From JAFRXK01 sp045603305 (lineage in GTDB: Bacteria; Bacillota; Clostridia; Lachnospirales; Lachnospiraceae), in assembly GCA_045603305.1 (NCBI GenBank), contig JAZULV010000045.1, forward strand, positions 1 through 10,677: a DNA stretch of 10,677 nt, given 5' to 3'. Position numbers and translations under genes: made by a program. This document shows, piece by piece, positions 1 to 7,486 of the stretch (within the stretch, counting starts at the first letter, position 1; the number at the start of each line of letters is the position of its first letter). The notes under the pieces were generated by a model, which ran no database searches, was not told the origin of the DNA, and saw nothing but the letters and a program-made list of their open reading frames with translations.

Positions 1-10
1 TCTATGCTCC

Positions 11-34
11 GTTAGCTGAGTAGTGGCAGTTAAC
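11..34. repeat. Inverted repeat near the window edge
   Basis: GTTAGCTG (11-18) and CAGTTAAC (27-34) can pair over eight positions on the plus strand, with one G-U pair and an eight-base loop. On the minus strand one pair becomes an A-C mismatch. It could belong to a gene beyond the window; it lacks a clean T run for a terminator. Confidence 0.4.
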
Positions 35-52
35 TATATTTACTTTTAAAAT

Positions 53-66
53 CCTCAGTGATGAGG
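53..66 (-). terminator. Possible weak terminator after copA
   Basis: On the minus strand CCTCA, loop TCAC, TGAGG, then ATTTTAAAAG. The five-pair stem and short T run make this weak. It starts about 47 bases past the copA stop. The stretch between (67-112) is A+T-rich, including a TTTTTTAAAAAAA run right after the stop, and holds no gene. Confidence 0.3.
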
Positions 67-112
67 GTTTATTAAGGTTACCCTTTTTTATGATATAACT
101 TTTTTTAAAAAA

Positions 113-2356
113 CTATTGACTTCTAATAGTTAGTCTCCTTAATCTAAGTGCATTTCCAACTACGCATACTGAGCTTAAAGACATTGCAAGTCCTCCAAGC
201 ATAGGTGTCAAAAGCAGTCCGTTCACAGCATATAACACTCCCGCCGCTATCGGTATGCCTATGGTATTGTAACAGAATGCCCAGAACAAATTCTGCTTGA
301 TATTAGTAATTGTAAGATTGCTGAGTCTGATTGCTCTTGGCACATCTAAAAGGTCCGAGCTCATAAGCACCACGTCACCGGACTCAATCGCAATATCACT
401 GCCGCTTCCTATGGCAACACCCACGTCAGCCATGGTAAGTGCCGGAGCGTCATTGATACCGTCCCCTACCATCATAACTTTTTTGCCTTCTTTTTGCAAA
501 CCTTCAATCACTGCTGCCTTATCCTGCGGCAGTACCTCGGATATCACCTTGTCCGCATTTACCTGCTTGCCAATATACTCGGCAGTATATTTATTGTCAC
601 CGGTAAGCATAATTACTTCTATACCGTTAGCTTTTATCTTATCAATGGCTTCCTTACTGCTCTCTTTAATTGAATCAGCAACACTTATAATTCCGGCAAG
701 CTTATTATCATATGCAACAAGCATAGGTGTCTGACCCTGGGCTGAAAGCCTCTCCATCTCAGCCTCATAGTCTGAAATATCAACGCCGGAACTTTCCATC
801 AGCTTCTTATTACCGATAAGAACAGGTTTCTTTTCCTCTCCAATCAATGCCTTTATTCCATAGCCCGGAAGATTCTCAAAATCGCTGACCGCAATATCTC
901 TTAACGGTGCAGCCTCTGTTATAGCCTTTGCAAGAGGGTGCTCCGACAAGGCTTCAACTGCTCCTGCTATCTCAAGCACTTCTTCTCTACTCATTTGATT
1001 TGAGATTACTTCCTGAACCTTCGGCTTACCCTCGGTTATCGTTCCGGTCTTGTCTAACACTACTGCCTTAACGTGGGAGACAACCTCTAAAGCCTCTCCG
1101 CTTCTAAATAATATACCATTGGAAGCACCAAGTCCGGTACCAACCATTATCGCTGTCGGTGTAGCAAGACCCAATGCACAAGGGCAGGCAATTACAAGCA
1201 CCGAAGTAAATATCTTAAGCACAAAGTCCGCATCTTTGCCTATAACTATCCACACTATTGATGCTACAATAGCAATTATAATTACAGCAGGAACAAATAC
1301 TCCGGCAACCTTGTCAGCAATCTTCGAAATAGGTGCTTTCTTGCCCTGGGCGTCCTCTACCAGCTTAATAATCTTTGACAAGGTAGTATCTTCACCAACT
1401 CTTGTCACCTCGGCATACAAGGCTCCGCCGGTATTTAAACTACCGCCTATAAGCTCACTGCCTACCGTCTTCTCCACCGGAAGACTCTCACCGGTAAGCA
1501 TAGACTCATCAACACCACTGCTGCCCTCTGTTACTCTTGCATCAAGAGGAATCTTCTCGCCGGGCTTGATAAGTATTATGTCACCAGTCTTTAAGGAAGA
1601 AGTATCAACTTCCTTCACCACTCCGTTTACAACCAAATGGGCTGTATCAGGAGCCAGCTCCATTAGTTTCTTAATAGCATCCTTGGTCTTTTCTTTGTTG
1701 CGGCTCTCCAGGAACTTTCCTACCATAACAAAGGTTAACACCATCGCCGCCGACTCAAAATACAAATGATGCACATGCTCCGGGTGGTCCGTAAGCCGGT
1801 AGGTCTGATAAATACTGTATAAAAATGATGTGGCACTTCCTATGGCAACCAGTGAATCCATATTAGGATTCCTGTGAAAAAGCGCCTTGAAACCCACTAT
1901 GAAAAACTTCCTTCCAAAATACAATACCGGTATGGTAAGAAGTATCTGGGTTAAAGCATAATTCATAGGATATCGGTTCATATCAATAATCCCCGGTATC
2001 GGAAGCTTCACCGAAAACATCTGTCCCATACTTACATACATAAGTACAATTGAAAATGCTGCCGCAAATATAAGATTAATAAGCTCCGGCGACATCTTGC
2101 TCTTCTTCTCTGCTTTAACAGGCTTTACCTGCTCCTTCTTTTCTACCACCGGTTCTGCACCAAAGCCGGCTTTCTCGACCTTGAGCATAATCATCTCTGG
2201 GGTTACTTTTGACTCATCATAAACAATTGTCATCTTCCCTGTTGTAAGATTGACATCACTTCTCTCAACACCATCAAGCTTCCTTGTTACACGCTCCACT
2301 GCACTACTGCAGGCTGCACAGCTCATTCCGGATATATTGTAAACTTCTTCACGCAT
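113..2356 (-). CDS. copA: Cu(I)-exporting P1B-type ATPase CopA
   Basis: Membrane ATPase that pumps Cu(I) out of the cytoplasm using ATP. At 747 residues it is usual for CopA with one metal-binding domain. The N-terminal HMA domain (about 1-70) has GMSCAAC with Cys13 and Cys16. A linker rich in Lys, Glu and Val precedes the membrane part. Motifs: TGES 288-291 (actuator), CPC 391-393 (transport-site cysteines), DKTGT with phosphorylated Asp435, HP at 473-474 (nucleotide site), TGDN 585-588, GDGINDAP from 631, YN 696-697 and MSLSS 725-729. The YN and MxxSS pairs are the Cu(I)-specific signature and argue against Zn/Cd transport. An extracytoplasmic loop near 191-196 is His-rich. The ATG is preceded by GAGGTGA at good spacing. 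Transcription most likely starts at the CsoR-controlled promoter about 75 bases upstream. No copZ or csoR lies beside it in this window. Confidence 0.97.
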   Translation of the reverse strand: MREEVYNISGMSCAACSSAVERVTRKLDGVERSDVNLTTGKMTIVYDESKVTPEMIMLKVEKAGFGAEPVVEKKEQVKPVKAEKKSKMSPELINLIFAAAFSIVLMYVSMGQMFSVKLPIPGIIDMNRYPMNYALTQILLTIPVLYFGRKFFIVGFKALFHRNPNMDSLVAIGSATSFLYSIYQTYRLTDHPEHVHHLYFESAAMVLTFVMVGKFLESRNKEKTKDAIKKLMELAPDTAHLVVNGVVKEVDTSSLKTGDIILIKPGEKIPLDARVTEGSSGVDESMLTGESLPVEKTVGSELIGGSLNTGGALYAEVTRVGEDTTLSKIIKLVEDAQGKKAPISKIADKVAGVFVPAVIIIAIVASIVWIVIGKDADFVLKIFTSVLVIACPCALGLATPTAIMVGTGLGASNGILFRSGEALEVVSHVKAVVLDKTGTITEGKPKVQEVISNQMSREEVLEIAGAVEALSEHPLAKAITEAAPLRDIAVSDFENLPGYGIKALIGEEKKPVLIGNKKLMESSGVDISDYEAEMERLSAQGQTPMLVAYDNKLAGIISVADSIKESSKEAIDKIKANGIEVIMLTGDNKYTAEYIGKQVNADKVISEVLPQDKAAVIEGLQKEGKKVMMVGDGINDAPALTMADVGVAIGSGSDIAIESGDVVLMSSDLLDVPRAIRLSNLTITNIKQNLFWAFCYNTIGIPIAAGVLYAVNGLLLTPMLGGLAMSLSSVCVVGNALRLRRLTIRSQ

Positions 2357-2360
2357 ACTA

Positions 2361-2367
2361 TCACCTC
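2361..2367 (-). promoter_or_regulatory. Ribosome binding site of copA
   Basis: On the minus strand GAGGTGA matches the anti-Shine-Dalgarno tail. It sits four bases before the ATG at 2356, with the AGG core about seven bases away, and fixes that start. Confidence 0.8.
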
Positions 2368-2431
2368 ACAGTTTAGTAAAAAAACACAACTCGTTCTTCA
2401 CGAACTACAGTTTAATATACTTTATATCTGA

Positions 2432-2460
2432 ATTATATACCCCCATAGGGTATATGTCAA
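2432..2460 (-). promoter_or_regulatory. Consensus sigma-A type promoter of copA
   Basis: Reading the minus strand, TTGACA (2460-2455) and TATAAT (2437-2432) both match the housekeeping consensus exactly and are separated by 17 bases. Transcription should start near 2425, giving a leader of about 70 bases before copA. The spacer is filled by the copper operator, so this strong promoter must be held off by a repressor when copper is low. Confidence 0.88.
2437..2453. promoter_or_regulatory. CsoR-type copper operator
   Basis: A 17-bp pseudo-palindrome, ATACCCTATGGGGGTAT on the minus strand, with arms ATACCC and GGGTAT around a G-rich centre. This is the form known for Firmicute CsoR operators upstream of copZA/copA. 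CsoR binds it without copper and releases it when Cu(I) binds. Its location between the -35 and -10 boxes predicts direct blocking of RNA polymerase. The protein is inferred from the site; no csoR gene is in the window. Confidence 0.85.
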
Positions 2461-2494
2461 CTTCTCATTTCATTCGACATTTTACGATTTGTAT

Positions 2495-2559
2495 TAAAAA
2501 TAAAAACAATCCCCCTAAAACAGTAGTGCTTTCAGTATGCACCATCTGCCTTAGGGGGA
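2495..2559 (-). terminator. Long intrinsic terminator of the regulator/surface-protein operon
   Basis: On the minus strand a long hairpin begins about 42 bases after the stop of surface protein A. The outer stem pairs CCCCCTAA (2558-2551) with TTAGGGGG (2518-2511). The inner stem pairs CAG and TGGTGC with GCACTACTG, with one bulged A and one G-T pair. The loop is 2530-2538. The run GTTTTTATTTTT follows. It separates the operon from copA, whose promoter lies just downstream. Confidence 0.85.
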
Positions 2560-2601
2560 ATTAATCATTTACAACTTATTGTTTCTTTATAACTATATTT
2601 T

Positions 2602-5600
2602 TTAACTTCTCTTTGCACTCTTGCCATATGCTACAGCTGTAAACACACCTGCCACACTGATAAATGCAAGTACTATCCAAAGCATACTGTTGTTTGTATC
2701 TCCTGTTGAAGGAGTACCGCCTACTCCGGCGGTCGGTGTCGCTGTTGTTGCTTCTTCCGTAGCTACTGTTGTAGTCTCTGTTGCCCCGGTTGTAGCTTCT
2801 GTAGTTGCTTCGGTTGTTTCCTGCACTGGTTCAACCACCTCAAAGGTGTGTGACAATATTTTTACGAAAGGCTCTTGATTACCATCCAGCAACATATACC
2901 AGCCATCATACATTGCATACCCTACCTTAACGTATGCAACCAATAGTGTATGCTCACCAGTCGCAAGTTCTTCAGTAGAAGCTGTACCTGTATATGGCTC
3001 ATCTCCAAATGTTTTTGCAAACTCCTGACCTTCTATCATCCACTCTACAGGCACCCAGCCAACAGTACCATCAACCGGAAGCGGATCTACACCTGTAACT
3101 GCAGTAAATGTTACATCCTCACCCTTATTATACCTGTCCTTAAGACCGGTAAGGGCAATATCATTCTCACTGTCTTCTCCCACTACAGAGATAATATACA
3201 TTGGAGTTACTATCTCGCCTTCAACATCTACTCTTACACAGTAATTACCTTCTTCATCTTCATAAATCAGATTCTCTGACCATTCACCTTCGTAAATAAC
3301 TTCTCCATTTTCATCAATTATCTTAAACTTGCCACCTAATGCAAAGCCTTCTGTATCAGACATCTTTATAATATCAGCATACTCTGAGTATAAATAATAA
3401 TTTACATCTGTAAGTGAAACAGTACCGCAATAGTTCTCAATTGACTCTTCATATGATAATACTACCAGACGTCCTCCGGTAACAATTATATCTCCATCAC
3501 CATCAAGATAAATTCCTTCTTCATCTGCGGTAGTATCAATATAAGTATCGCAGTCAGTAATTACTATATCACCGTGATAACTCTGGATACCTTCATCATA
3601 AGCCTCAATGTAAATATCACAGTCTGTAAGTGTAAGCTTATTTTCCGGATTTATATCAGAATAACATTCAACCAGTAATGCATCACTGTCAGAAATAATC
3701 TTCACCTTGCTATCCGTAATTGTGAGACTTCCGTCAGTTGCCTGTATACCGTCTTCCTCAGCCTGTATATCAATATCACAGCTTGTTATTGTAATACTTC
3801 CACCCGGCAACCAATTATACTCATCTCCGGTAAGGATACCTTCTTCATATGCATAGATATCTAGCTTAGGTAAGTTATCCTTTGAATCTGCTTCTCCGGT
3901 TATAGTAATATCCCCGTTCTTAGCCCAGATTCCGTTTTCATATATCGAAGCTATTTCAAGACTTGCACCAGCCTTCAACTGAATATCCAAGTCACCTTCT
4001 TCTGTCCAAATACCATTATACTCTGATAAAATCTCTGCTTTCCCTTCAACAATAACTGTTGCTCCAGCCGGAAGTATTATACCTTCACTATCTGATATCA
4101 ATGCAAAACCATCATGCAGGGTTAATGTCTTAGTATCCACGTCCCAGCTCCAAAGTCCGGCTGCATCTGATGTATCAGTAGTATCATCTGTTAAATCCAG
4201 CTGACCATTAACCGTAGGATTAGCAGGTATATTATATGGTGGCTCAGCAATCTCAAACTCTACTGTACAAGGTGCTCCTGCATCACTAACATATGCCATA
4301 CAGAAAACATAGTAAGTACCTGCCTCCGTTGCCATATAGCTATACTCTTCACCATATCCAATTGCATCATCATCACATCTATCAATCAATACTGCAGTTC
4401 CACTATCAAGCTTATAGAGTGCAAGTAATGTATCGACATTTATATCATCAGTACCATAATGAGAAATATTAACCATCTCTCCGGCTGCGAGATCTATAGC
4501 ATAGGAAACAGTTTTATATCCATCCAAATAATCATCAAAATACACATATTCACTATGAATTAAACTGCCGCTGTATGGTACAGTAACCTTGGTTGCGGCT
4601 GCAATTGCACCTTCTACTGTATCTGCTAATACCGGTGTAATTGTAATATCACCGCTAACGTAATTATTGGTCCCAGTGATAACAAGCTTGTCGGCAAAAA
4701 ATGTATAGTTTGGATGCCATTCACTGCCACCCATATCGAATTCAAAACCATATATTATCTTGTCAGTATTCTTTGGAGAAAGACCGAGAATGTAATCCTC
4801 TTCATATCTGATGGCATCCGTGCCAACTGAACCTGATGTAATATTAACATTTGTATCATCTAATATTACGTCATATTTATCTATTTCCTCTACATAAATA
4901 GTAATTGTTTTTTGTATCGTGTCGCTTGTTGTAGAGGCTACTACATCAAAACTTTCTCCTGTAATTACAGTAGGTGTACCTGAAATAACACCATCAGCAC
5001 TTAAACTAAGCCCATCCGGCAACGATTCACCAACATCAAGGGCCCATGTCACAGTTTCAGAACCATCTACGCCTACCACTGACAACTGATAATTAGCATG
5101 AACATCTTTCTCTAACTCAATCACTGCCGTTGAAATCTCAAATCCGGCTGTCCATGTAGTTCCGGCTGTAATTGTACGGTTTACCCCATGAATCTCAACT
5201 GTATAATCCTTTGATGACTGATTAACAACAGAAGATAAAGTATCACAACCTTTAAATGCACCATCATCCATATTACTTATATCAGAAGAAATAGTCATCG
5301 TTGTCAATGCAGTGTCCATAAATACTCTATAACCAATTTCACTAACTGAATCATTTAGTACAACATTTTTCAGATTCTCATATCCTGCAAAAGCAAAACT
5401 ATCCAAATAAACACTTCCGCCACTTAAGAAAGTTACTGATTCTAACTTAGTCTTATCTGACAAGCCCAACGGACTTATATAGCCTACATTACTATCTATA
5501 AATAAATGTGTGATTGTATTAGGGTCAATCATTTTCCCATACTCACTATAACCTGTACTATCACATTCATAATATGAATATCCATCTGATATTCCGTAAA

Positions 5601-5688
5601 CCTCTCCTTCAGCAAAAACTGTTACCGGAATCATTGTTAATACCAGTAATAACGATAACATTAATGCAACTAATCTTCTTTTCTTCAT
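2602..5688 (-). CDS. Multidomain cell-wall-anchored surface protein, paralog A (LRR, Ig-like, beta-helix)
   Basis: Predicted secreted, wall-anchored protein of 1028 residues; function unproven. Seen in order: signal peptide 1-26 (Lys/Arg start, Leu-rich core, VFA before the mature EGEVYG); short BspA-like leucine-rich region about 35-165 (FAFAGYENL, GAFKGCDTL); putative Ig domain about 190-268 with the He_PIG hallmark GLSLSADGVISGTP; an unassigned stretch; PPC-like beta-sandwich about 370-480 (AGTYYVFCMAY); beta-helix about 498-800 with repeated ITD/DGI rungs resembling Cthe_2159, a carbohydrate- and calcium-binding family; Ig-like domain about 830-955; Thr/Glu/Ala stalk; TPSTGD at 992-997, membrane helix and basic tail. 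The ATG at 5688 is preferred over an upstream in-frame TTG (5694) because GGGAG lies eight bases before it and the paralog shares the motif TTGCTTATGAAG. It follows the regulator stop by 19 bases. A terminator follows it. Confidence 0.88.
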   Translation of the reverse strand: MKKRRLVALMLSLLLVLTMIPVTVFAEGEVYGISDGYSYYECDSTGYSEYGKMIDPNTITHLFIDSNVGYISPLGLSDKTKLESVTFLSGGSVYLDSFAFAGYENLKNVVLNDSVSEIGYRVFMDTALTTMTISSDISNMDDGAFKGCDTLSSVVNQSSKDYTVEIHGVNRTITAGTTWTAGFEISTAVIELEKDVHANYQLSVVGVDGSETVTWALDVGESLPDGLSLSADGVISGTPTVITGESFDVVASTTSDTIQKTITIYVEEIDKYDVILDDTNVNITSGSVGTDAIRYEEDYILGLSPKNTDKIIYGFEFDMGGSEWHPNYTFFADKLVITGTNNYVSGDITITPVLADTVEGAIAAATKVTVPYSGSLIHSEYVYFDDYLDGYKTVSYAIDLAAGEMVNISHYGTDDINVDTLLALYKLDSGTAVLIDRCDDDAIGYGEEYSYMATEAGTYYVFCMAYVSDAGAPCTVEFEIAEPPYNIPANPTVNGQLDLTDDTTDTSDAAGLWSWDVDTKTLTLHDGFALISDSEGIILPAGATVIVEGKAEILSEYNGIWTEEGDLDIQLKAGASLEIASIYENGIWAKNGDITITGEADSKDNLPKLDIYAYEEGILTGDEYNWLPGGSITITSCDIDIQAEEDGIQATDGSLTITDSKVKIISDSDALLVECYSDINPENKLTLTDCDIYIEAYDEGIQSYHGDIVITDCDTYIDTTADEEGIYLDGDGDIIVTGGRLVVLSYEESIENYCGTVSLTDVNYYLYSEYADIIKMSDTEGFALGGKFKIIDENGEVIYEGEWSENLIYEDEEGNYCVRVDVEGEIVTPMYIISVVGEDSENDIALTGLKDRYNKGEDVTFTAVTGVDPLPVDGTVGWVPVEWMIEGQEFAKTFGDEPYTGTASTEELATGEHTLLVAYVKVGYAMYDGWYMLLDGNQEPFVKILSHTFEVVEPVQETTEATTEATTGATETTTVATEEATTATPTAGVGGTPSTGDTNNSMLWIVLAFISVAGVFTAVAYGKSAKRS
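2605..2715 (-). other. C-terminal wall-sorting signal of surface protein A
   Basis: Encodes TPSTGD, a hydrophobic helix beginning MLWIVLAF, and the basic end KSAKRS. This three-part layout is the sortase signal, with the usual Leu of LPxTG replaced by Thr. PxTGD variants are common in Lachnospiraceae. The DNA for this tail is almost identical to that of paralog B, more so than the stalk before it. No sortase gene is in the window. Confidence 0.8.
2716..2826 (-). repeat. Thr/Glu/Ala-rich stalk repeats of surface protein A
   Basis: Low-complexity coding DNA specifying ETTEATTEATTGATETTT-like residues. Loose 12-bp units are visible on the plus strand, for example at 2789-2800 and 2801-2812. Such stalks usually span the peptidoglycan and hold the globular domains away from the wall. 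The repetitive DNA could change in length by slippage in 12-bp steps, which keeps the frame. Confidence 0.6.
3355..3798 (-). repeat. Beta-helix rung repeats of surface protein A
   Basis: About six successive units of 20-25 residues. Each starts with a beta-strand such as SITITSCD, SLTITDSK, KLTLTDCD, DIVITDCD, DIIVTGGR or TVSLTDVN, and most carry an acidic turn such as EEDGI, DEGI or EEGI. Regular alternation of Ile/Thr strands with Asp/Glu turns is typical of right-handed parallel beta-helices. The acidic turns are plausible calcium sites by analogy with Cthe_2159. Paralog B has the same rungs at 8267-8710. Confidence 0.7.
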
Positions 5689-5696
5689 AAGCAATT

Positions 5697-5703
5697 CTCC
5701 CTT
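5697..5703 (-). promoter_or_regulatory. Ribosome binding site deciding the start of surface protein A
   Basis: AAGGGAG on the minus strand is eight bases from the ATG at 5688 but only two from the in-frame TTG at 5694, so it supports the ATG. It lies in the 19-base gap after the regulator stop, which suggests translational coupling. Confidence 0.75.
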
Positions 5704-5707
5704 CTCG

Positions 5708-7183
5708 TTAATATACAGGCTTTATTTGCACCGGTTCAATTATTCCCAGTTCAACTGCCCTGTCTACCGCCTGATGGCGATTTCTCACTTCAAGCTTTGC
5801 ACATATGTGCTTGCAATGCTGCTTCACCGTATCCACCGCTGTCTCTGTCATCTCAGCAATCTCAGCATTGGTATAACATGCTGACAACAACCTAAGCACC
5901 TTCATCTCGGTCTCGGTTAAAGCCGGCTTCTTTGGAAGCTGAGTCTTTAAATACCTCGGATACATAGCAGCTGCTTTTTCGGCTAACTTCTTAACCCTCT
6001 CATTATAAGGAGTTCTCCCCCTCTCCTTTTGATAGAGTCTGAGCAAATCATGTACCCTTTTACCTTCATCTGCAAGCAACCTGTCGTAGCGATAACACTC
6101 GGCAAGCTTCAGTGCTTTCTCCATATGACCCAAAGCCTCTTTCTCTCTGCCTGCTGCCTGGTCACTCATCGCCCAAATCATATGCAGCTCACAGGTGTCC
6201 ATATATCGATTCCCCTGCTCCAAAAGAGGAAGCAGCCTGCCGGCTAATGCTGTTACCGCCATATACTTCCCTTGTATAATGTAGGCACGCATCTTTATCA
6301 TATAACGGAACAAATCCAGCATGCAGAACTTCCCATGCTCATCCGGTGAACTGTCTCTCATCCATCTTGCCACTCTTACATAGTCACAGTCATACATTGC
6401 CGCCCATGCATCAAGTGCATCGATATTGGGCAGATACTCTGCCAGTTCATTGTGAATCATCTGTTGTCTCAGTTTCTCCATCAAAGGAACTGTAGTCTGA
6501 GCCTGACCATTGAGTACCAGTATATATGTCTCCAATGTGAGTGCTGCGAATAATATTCGCATCTCCTGAGCATCCTTCAAAAATGGTATCAGTCCGACAA
6601 TCTTAACCAATGCCCCATAACAATCGTCTCTCTGATACATCGCTTCTGCAAGCATAACCTCGTAAATAATTTCTTTGCTCTCCGGATAGATAATACCAAT
6701 TAAATCAATCAGCGTCTCCTTATTACCTTCCATAAAATCAGCATATGGTGTAAGGTCACATATACCGTTTATTACCGTAGGTCTTCCGGCAGTCAGTGTA
6801 AACGCTTGCATCCTCCAGTTATTATCACGAATTTGTCTAAGCAACGACCCAAATTCCTTCGGTTCTTTTTCCTGAAGCACAAGCTTTGATGTAACATAGT
6901 AAACACTGTCCTTAGGCAATAACTCTATTAATTTATCAGCCTTATCCGGTTCTCCGGACATCTGGTATATCTGGGCAGTTCCGCAAACAAGCGACGGATG
7001 CTTCATTAATTGTTCTTCGTCCAAAGAAAGAAACCACTTACGATACTCCCATAAAGCCTGTAATGTATAATAGTTTCTCTTAAATATACTCTCCAATACT
7101 GCTATTATTACATCCGGGTCCTTTGTATGCCTGAGAACTCGTAAATTCTCTCTATCCTCATGGGACAAATAACGAATCTTCAA
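5708..7183 (-). CDS. LuxR-family (MalT-like) transcriptional regulator lacking the ATPase domain
   Basis: Probable DNA-binding regulator of 491 residues. The C-terminus (about 422-478) is a clear LuxR/GerE helix-turn-helix: LTETEMKVLRLL, then TNAEIAEM, then DTVKQHCKHICAKLEVRNRH covering the recognition helix. Residues about 40-400 are helical and resemble the TPR-like sensor region of MalT/LAL regulators, for example LDAWAAMYDCDYVRVARWM and the later KEALGHMEKALKLAE. Full MalT-like proteins are around 900 residues and begin with a nucleotide-binding ATPase; here the protein begins where that domain normally ends. An in-frame TGA directly precedes the TTG start, and no remnant of an ATPase is visible upstream. 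The start is TTG, with GGGGGTGG seven bases before it. It leads the operon with surface protein A, so it likely controls it, and perhaps paralog B. The effector is unknown. Confidence 0.85.
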   Translation of the reverse strand: MKIRYLSHEDRENLRVLRHTKDPDVIIAVLESIFKRNYYTLQALWEYRKWFLSLDEEQLMKHPSLVCGTAQIYQMSGEPDKADKLIELLPKDSVYYVTSKLVLQEKEPKEFGSLLRQIRDNNWRMQAFTLTAGRPTVINGICDLTPYADFMEGNKETLIDLIGIIYPESKEIIYEVMLAEAMYQRDDCYGALVKIVGLIPFLKDAQEMRILFAALTLETYILVLNGQAQTTVPLMEKLRQQMIHNELAEYLPNIDALDAWAAMYDCDYVRVARWMRDSSPDEHGKFCMLDLFRYMIKMRAYIIQGKYMAVTALAGRLLPLLEQGNRYMDTCELHMIWAMSDQAAGREKEALGHMEKALKLAECYRYDRLLADEGKRVHDLLRLYQKERGRTPYNERVKKLAEKAAAMYPRYLKTQLPKKPALTETEMKVLRLLSACYTNAEIAEMTETAVDTVKQHCKHICAKLEVRNRHQAVDRAVELGIIEPVQIKPVY

Positions 7184-7190
7184 TCATATA

Positions 7191-7200
7191 CCACCCCCCG
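7191..7200 (-). promoter_or_regulatory. Ribosome binding site deciding the TTG start of the regulator
   Basis: CGGGGGGTGG on the minus strand pairs with the rRNA tail (GGAGGTG-like with one G-U pair). It is seven bases from TTG at 7183. The ATG at 7187 is only three bases away, in another frame, and would give nine codons. The junction reads ATGATTG, with TGA in frame just before TTG, so the coding region cannot begin further upstream. Confidence 0.65.
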
Positions 7201-7377
7201 GTAAATAAATCGTTTCACTTAAAATATATGTATAGAATAACACCTTTTTCCTAATTTGTACATACCCCTAAAGTGTTATATGTTTTTATCATTTTCCCTC
7301 TATATTAGCTTGTGTTTTTGTTATTCATATTTTTTGTTATTCAATGTTTTTTATCTCTTCATTATTTATATTTTAAT

Positions 7378-7409
7378 TCTAAAAAAGGCGCGGATTTCTC
7401 CACACCTTT
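7378..7409 (-). terminator. Intrinsic terminator of surface protein B
   Basis: On the minus strand AAAGGTGTGGA (7409-7399) pairs with TCCGCGCCTTT (7394-7384). That is 11 base pairs, two of them G-T, closed by a GAAA tetraloop, and the T run follows. It lies about 78 bases past the stop at 7487. It should end paralog B transcription before the regulator, making the two separate units, though some read-through is possible. Confidence 0.85.
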
Positions 7410-7486
7410 CTTACCCTGTTTTATGTCTCTTCTAATTTCCTGTTTTCGTACATATTCTATTATTGTCTACTTCTTATTGCTTTGTA

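Larger units (their letters stand above)
7184..7486. other. A+T-rich spacer between paralog B and the regulator gene
   Basis: No credible gene is seen here. The 7378-7409 part is the paralog B terminator. The remainder (7184-7377) should carry the regulator promoter. I find no clean -35/-10 pair; TATTCT and TATACA around 7226-7238 on the minus strand are possible -10 boxes without a convincing -35. A widely spaced dyad, ATAACAC (7237-7243) and GTGTTAT (7273-7279), flanks a TGTACA palindrome at 7257-7262 and may be an operator or hairpin. Open frames here are artefacts of T-rich sequence. Confidence 0.5.

Noticed and set aside
1..34. tRNA-like sequence at the left edge
   Set aside because: The region has a D-arm-like string and an eight-pair hairpin, but no acceptor or T arm can be completed.
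1050..1769. Long plus-strand open frame opposite copA
   Set aside because: It is antisense to an intact, motif-complete CopA, has no ribosome binding site I could see, and its low-complexity Ser/Thr/Ile composition reflects the reverse of CopA codons.
2621..2878. Plus-strand open frames opposite the stalks of the surface proteins (also 7482-7766)
   Set aside because: The Val/Ser-rich products are the mirror of Thr/Glu/Ala repeat codons and have no independent gene signals.
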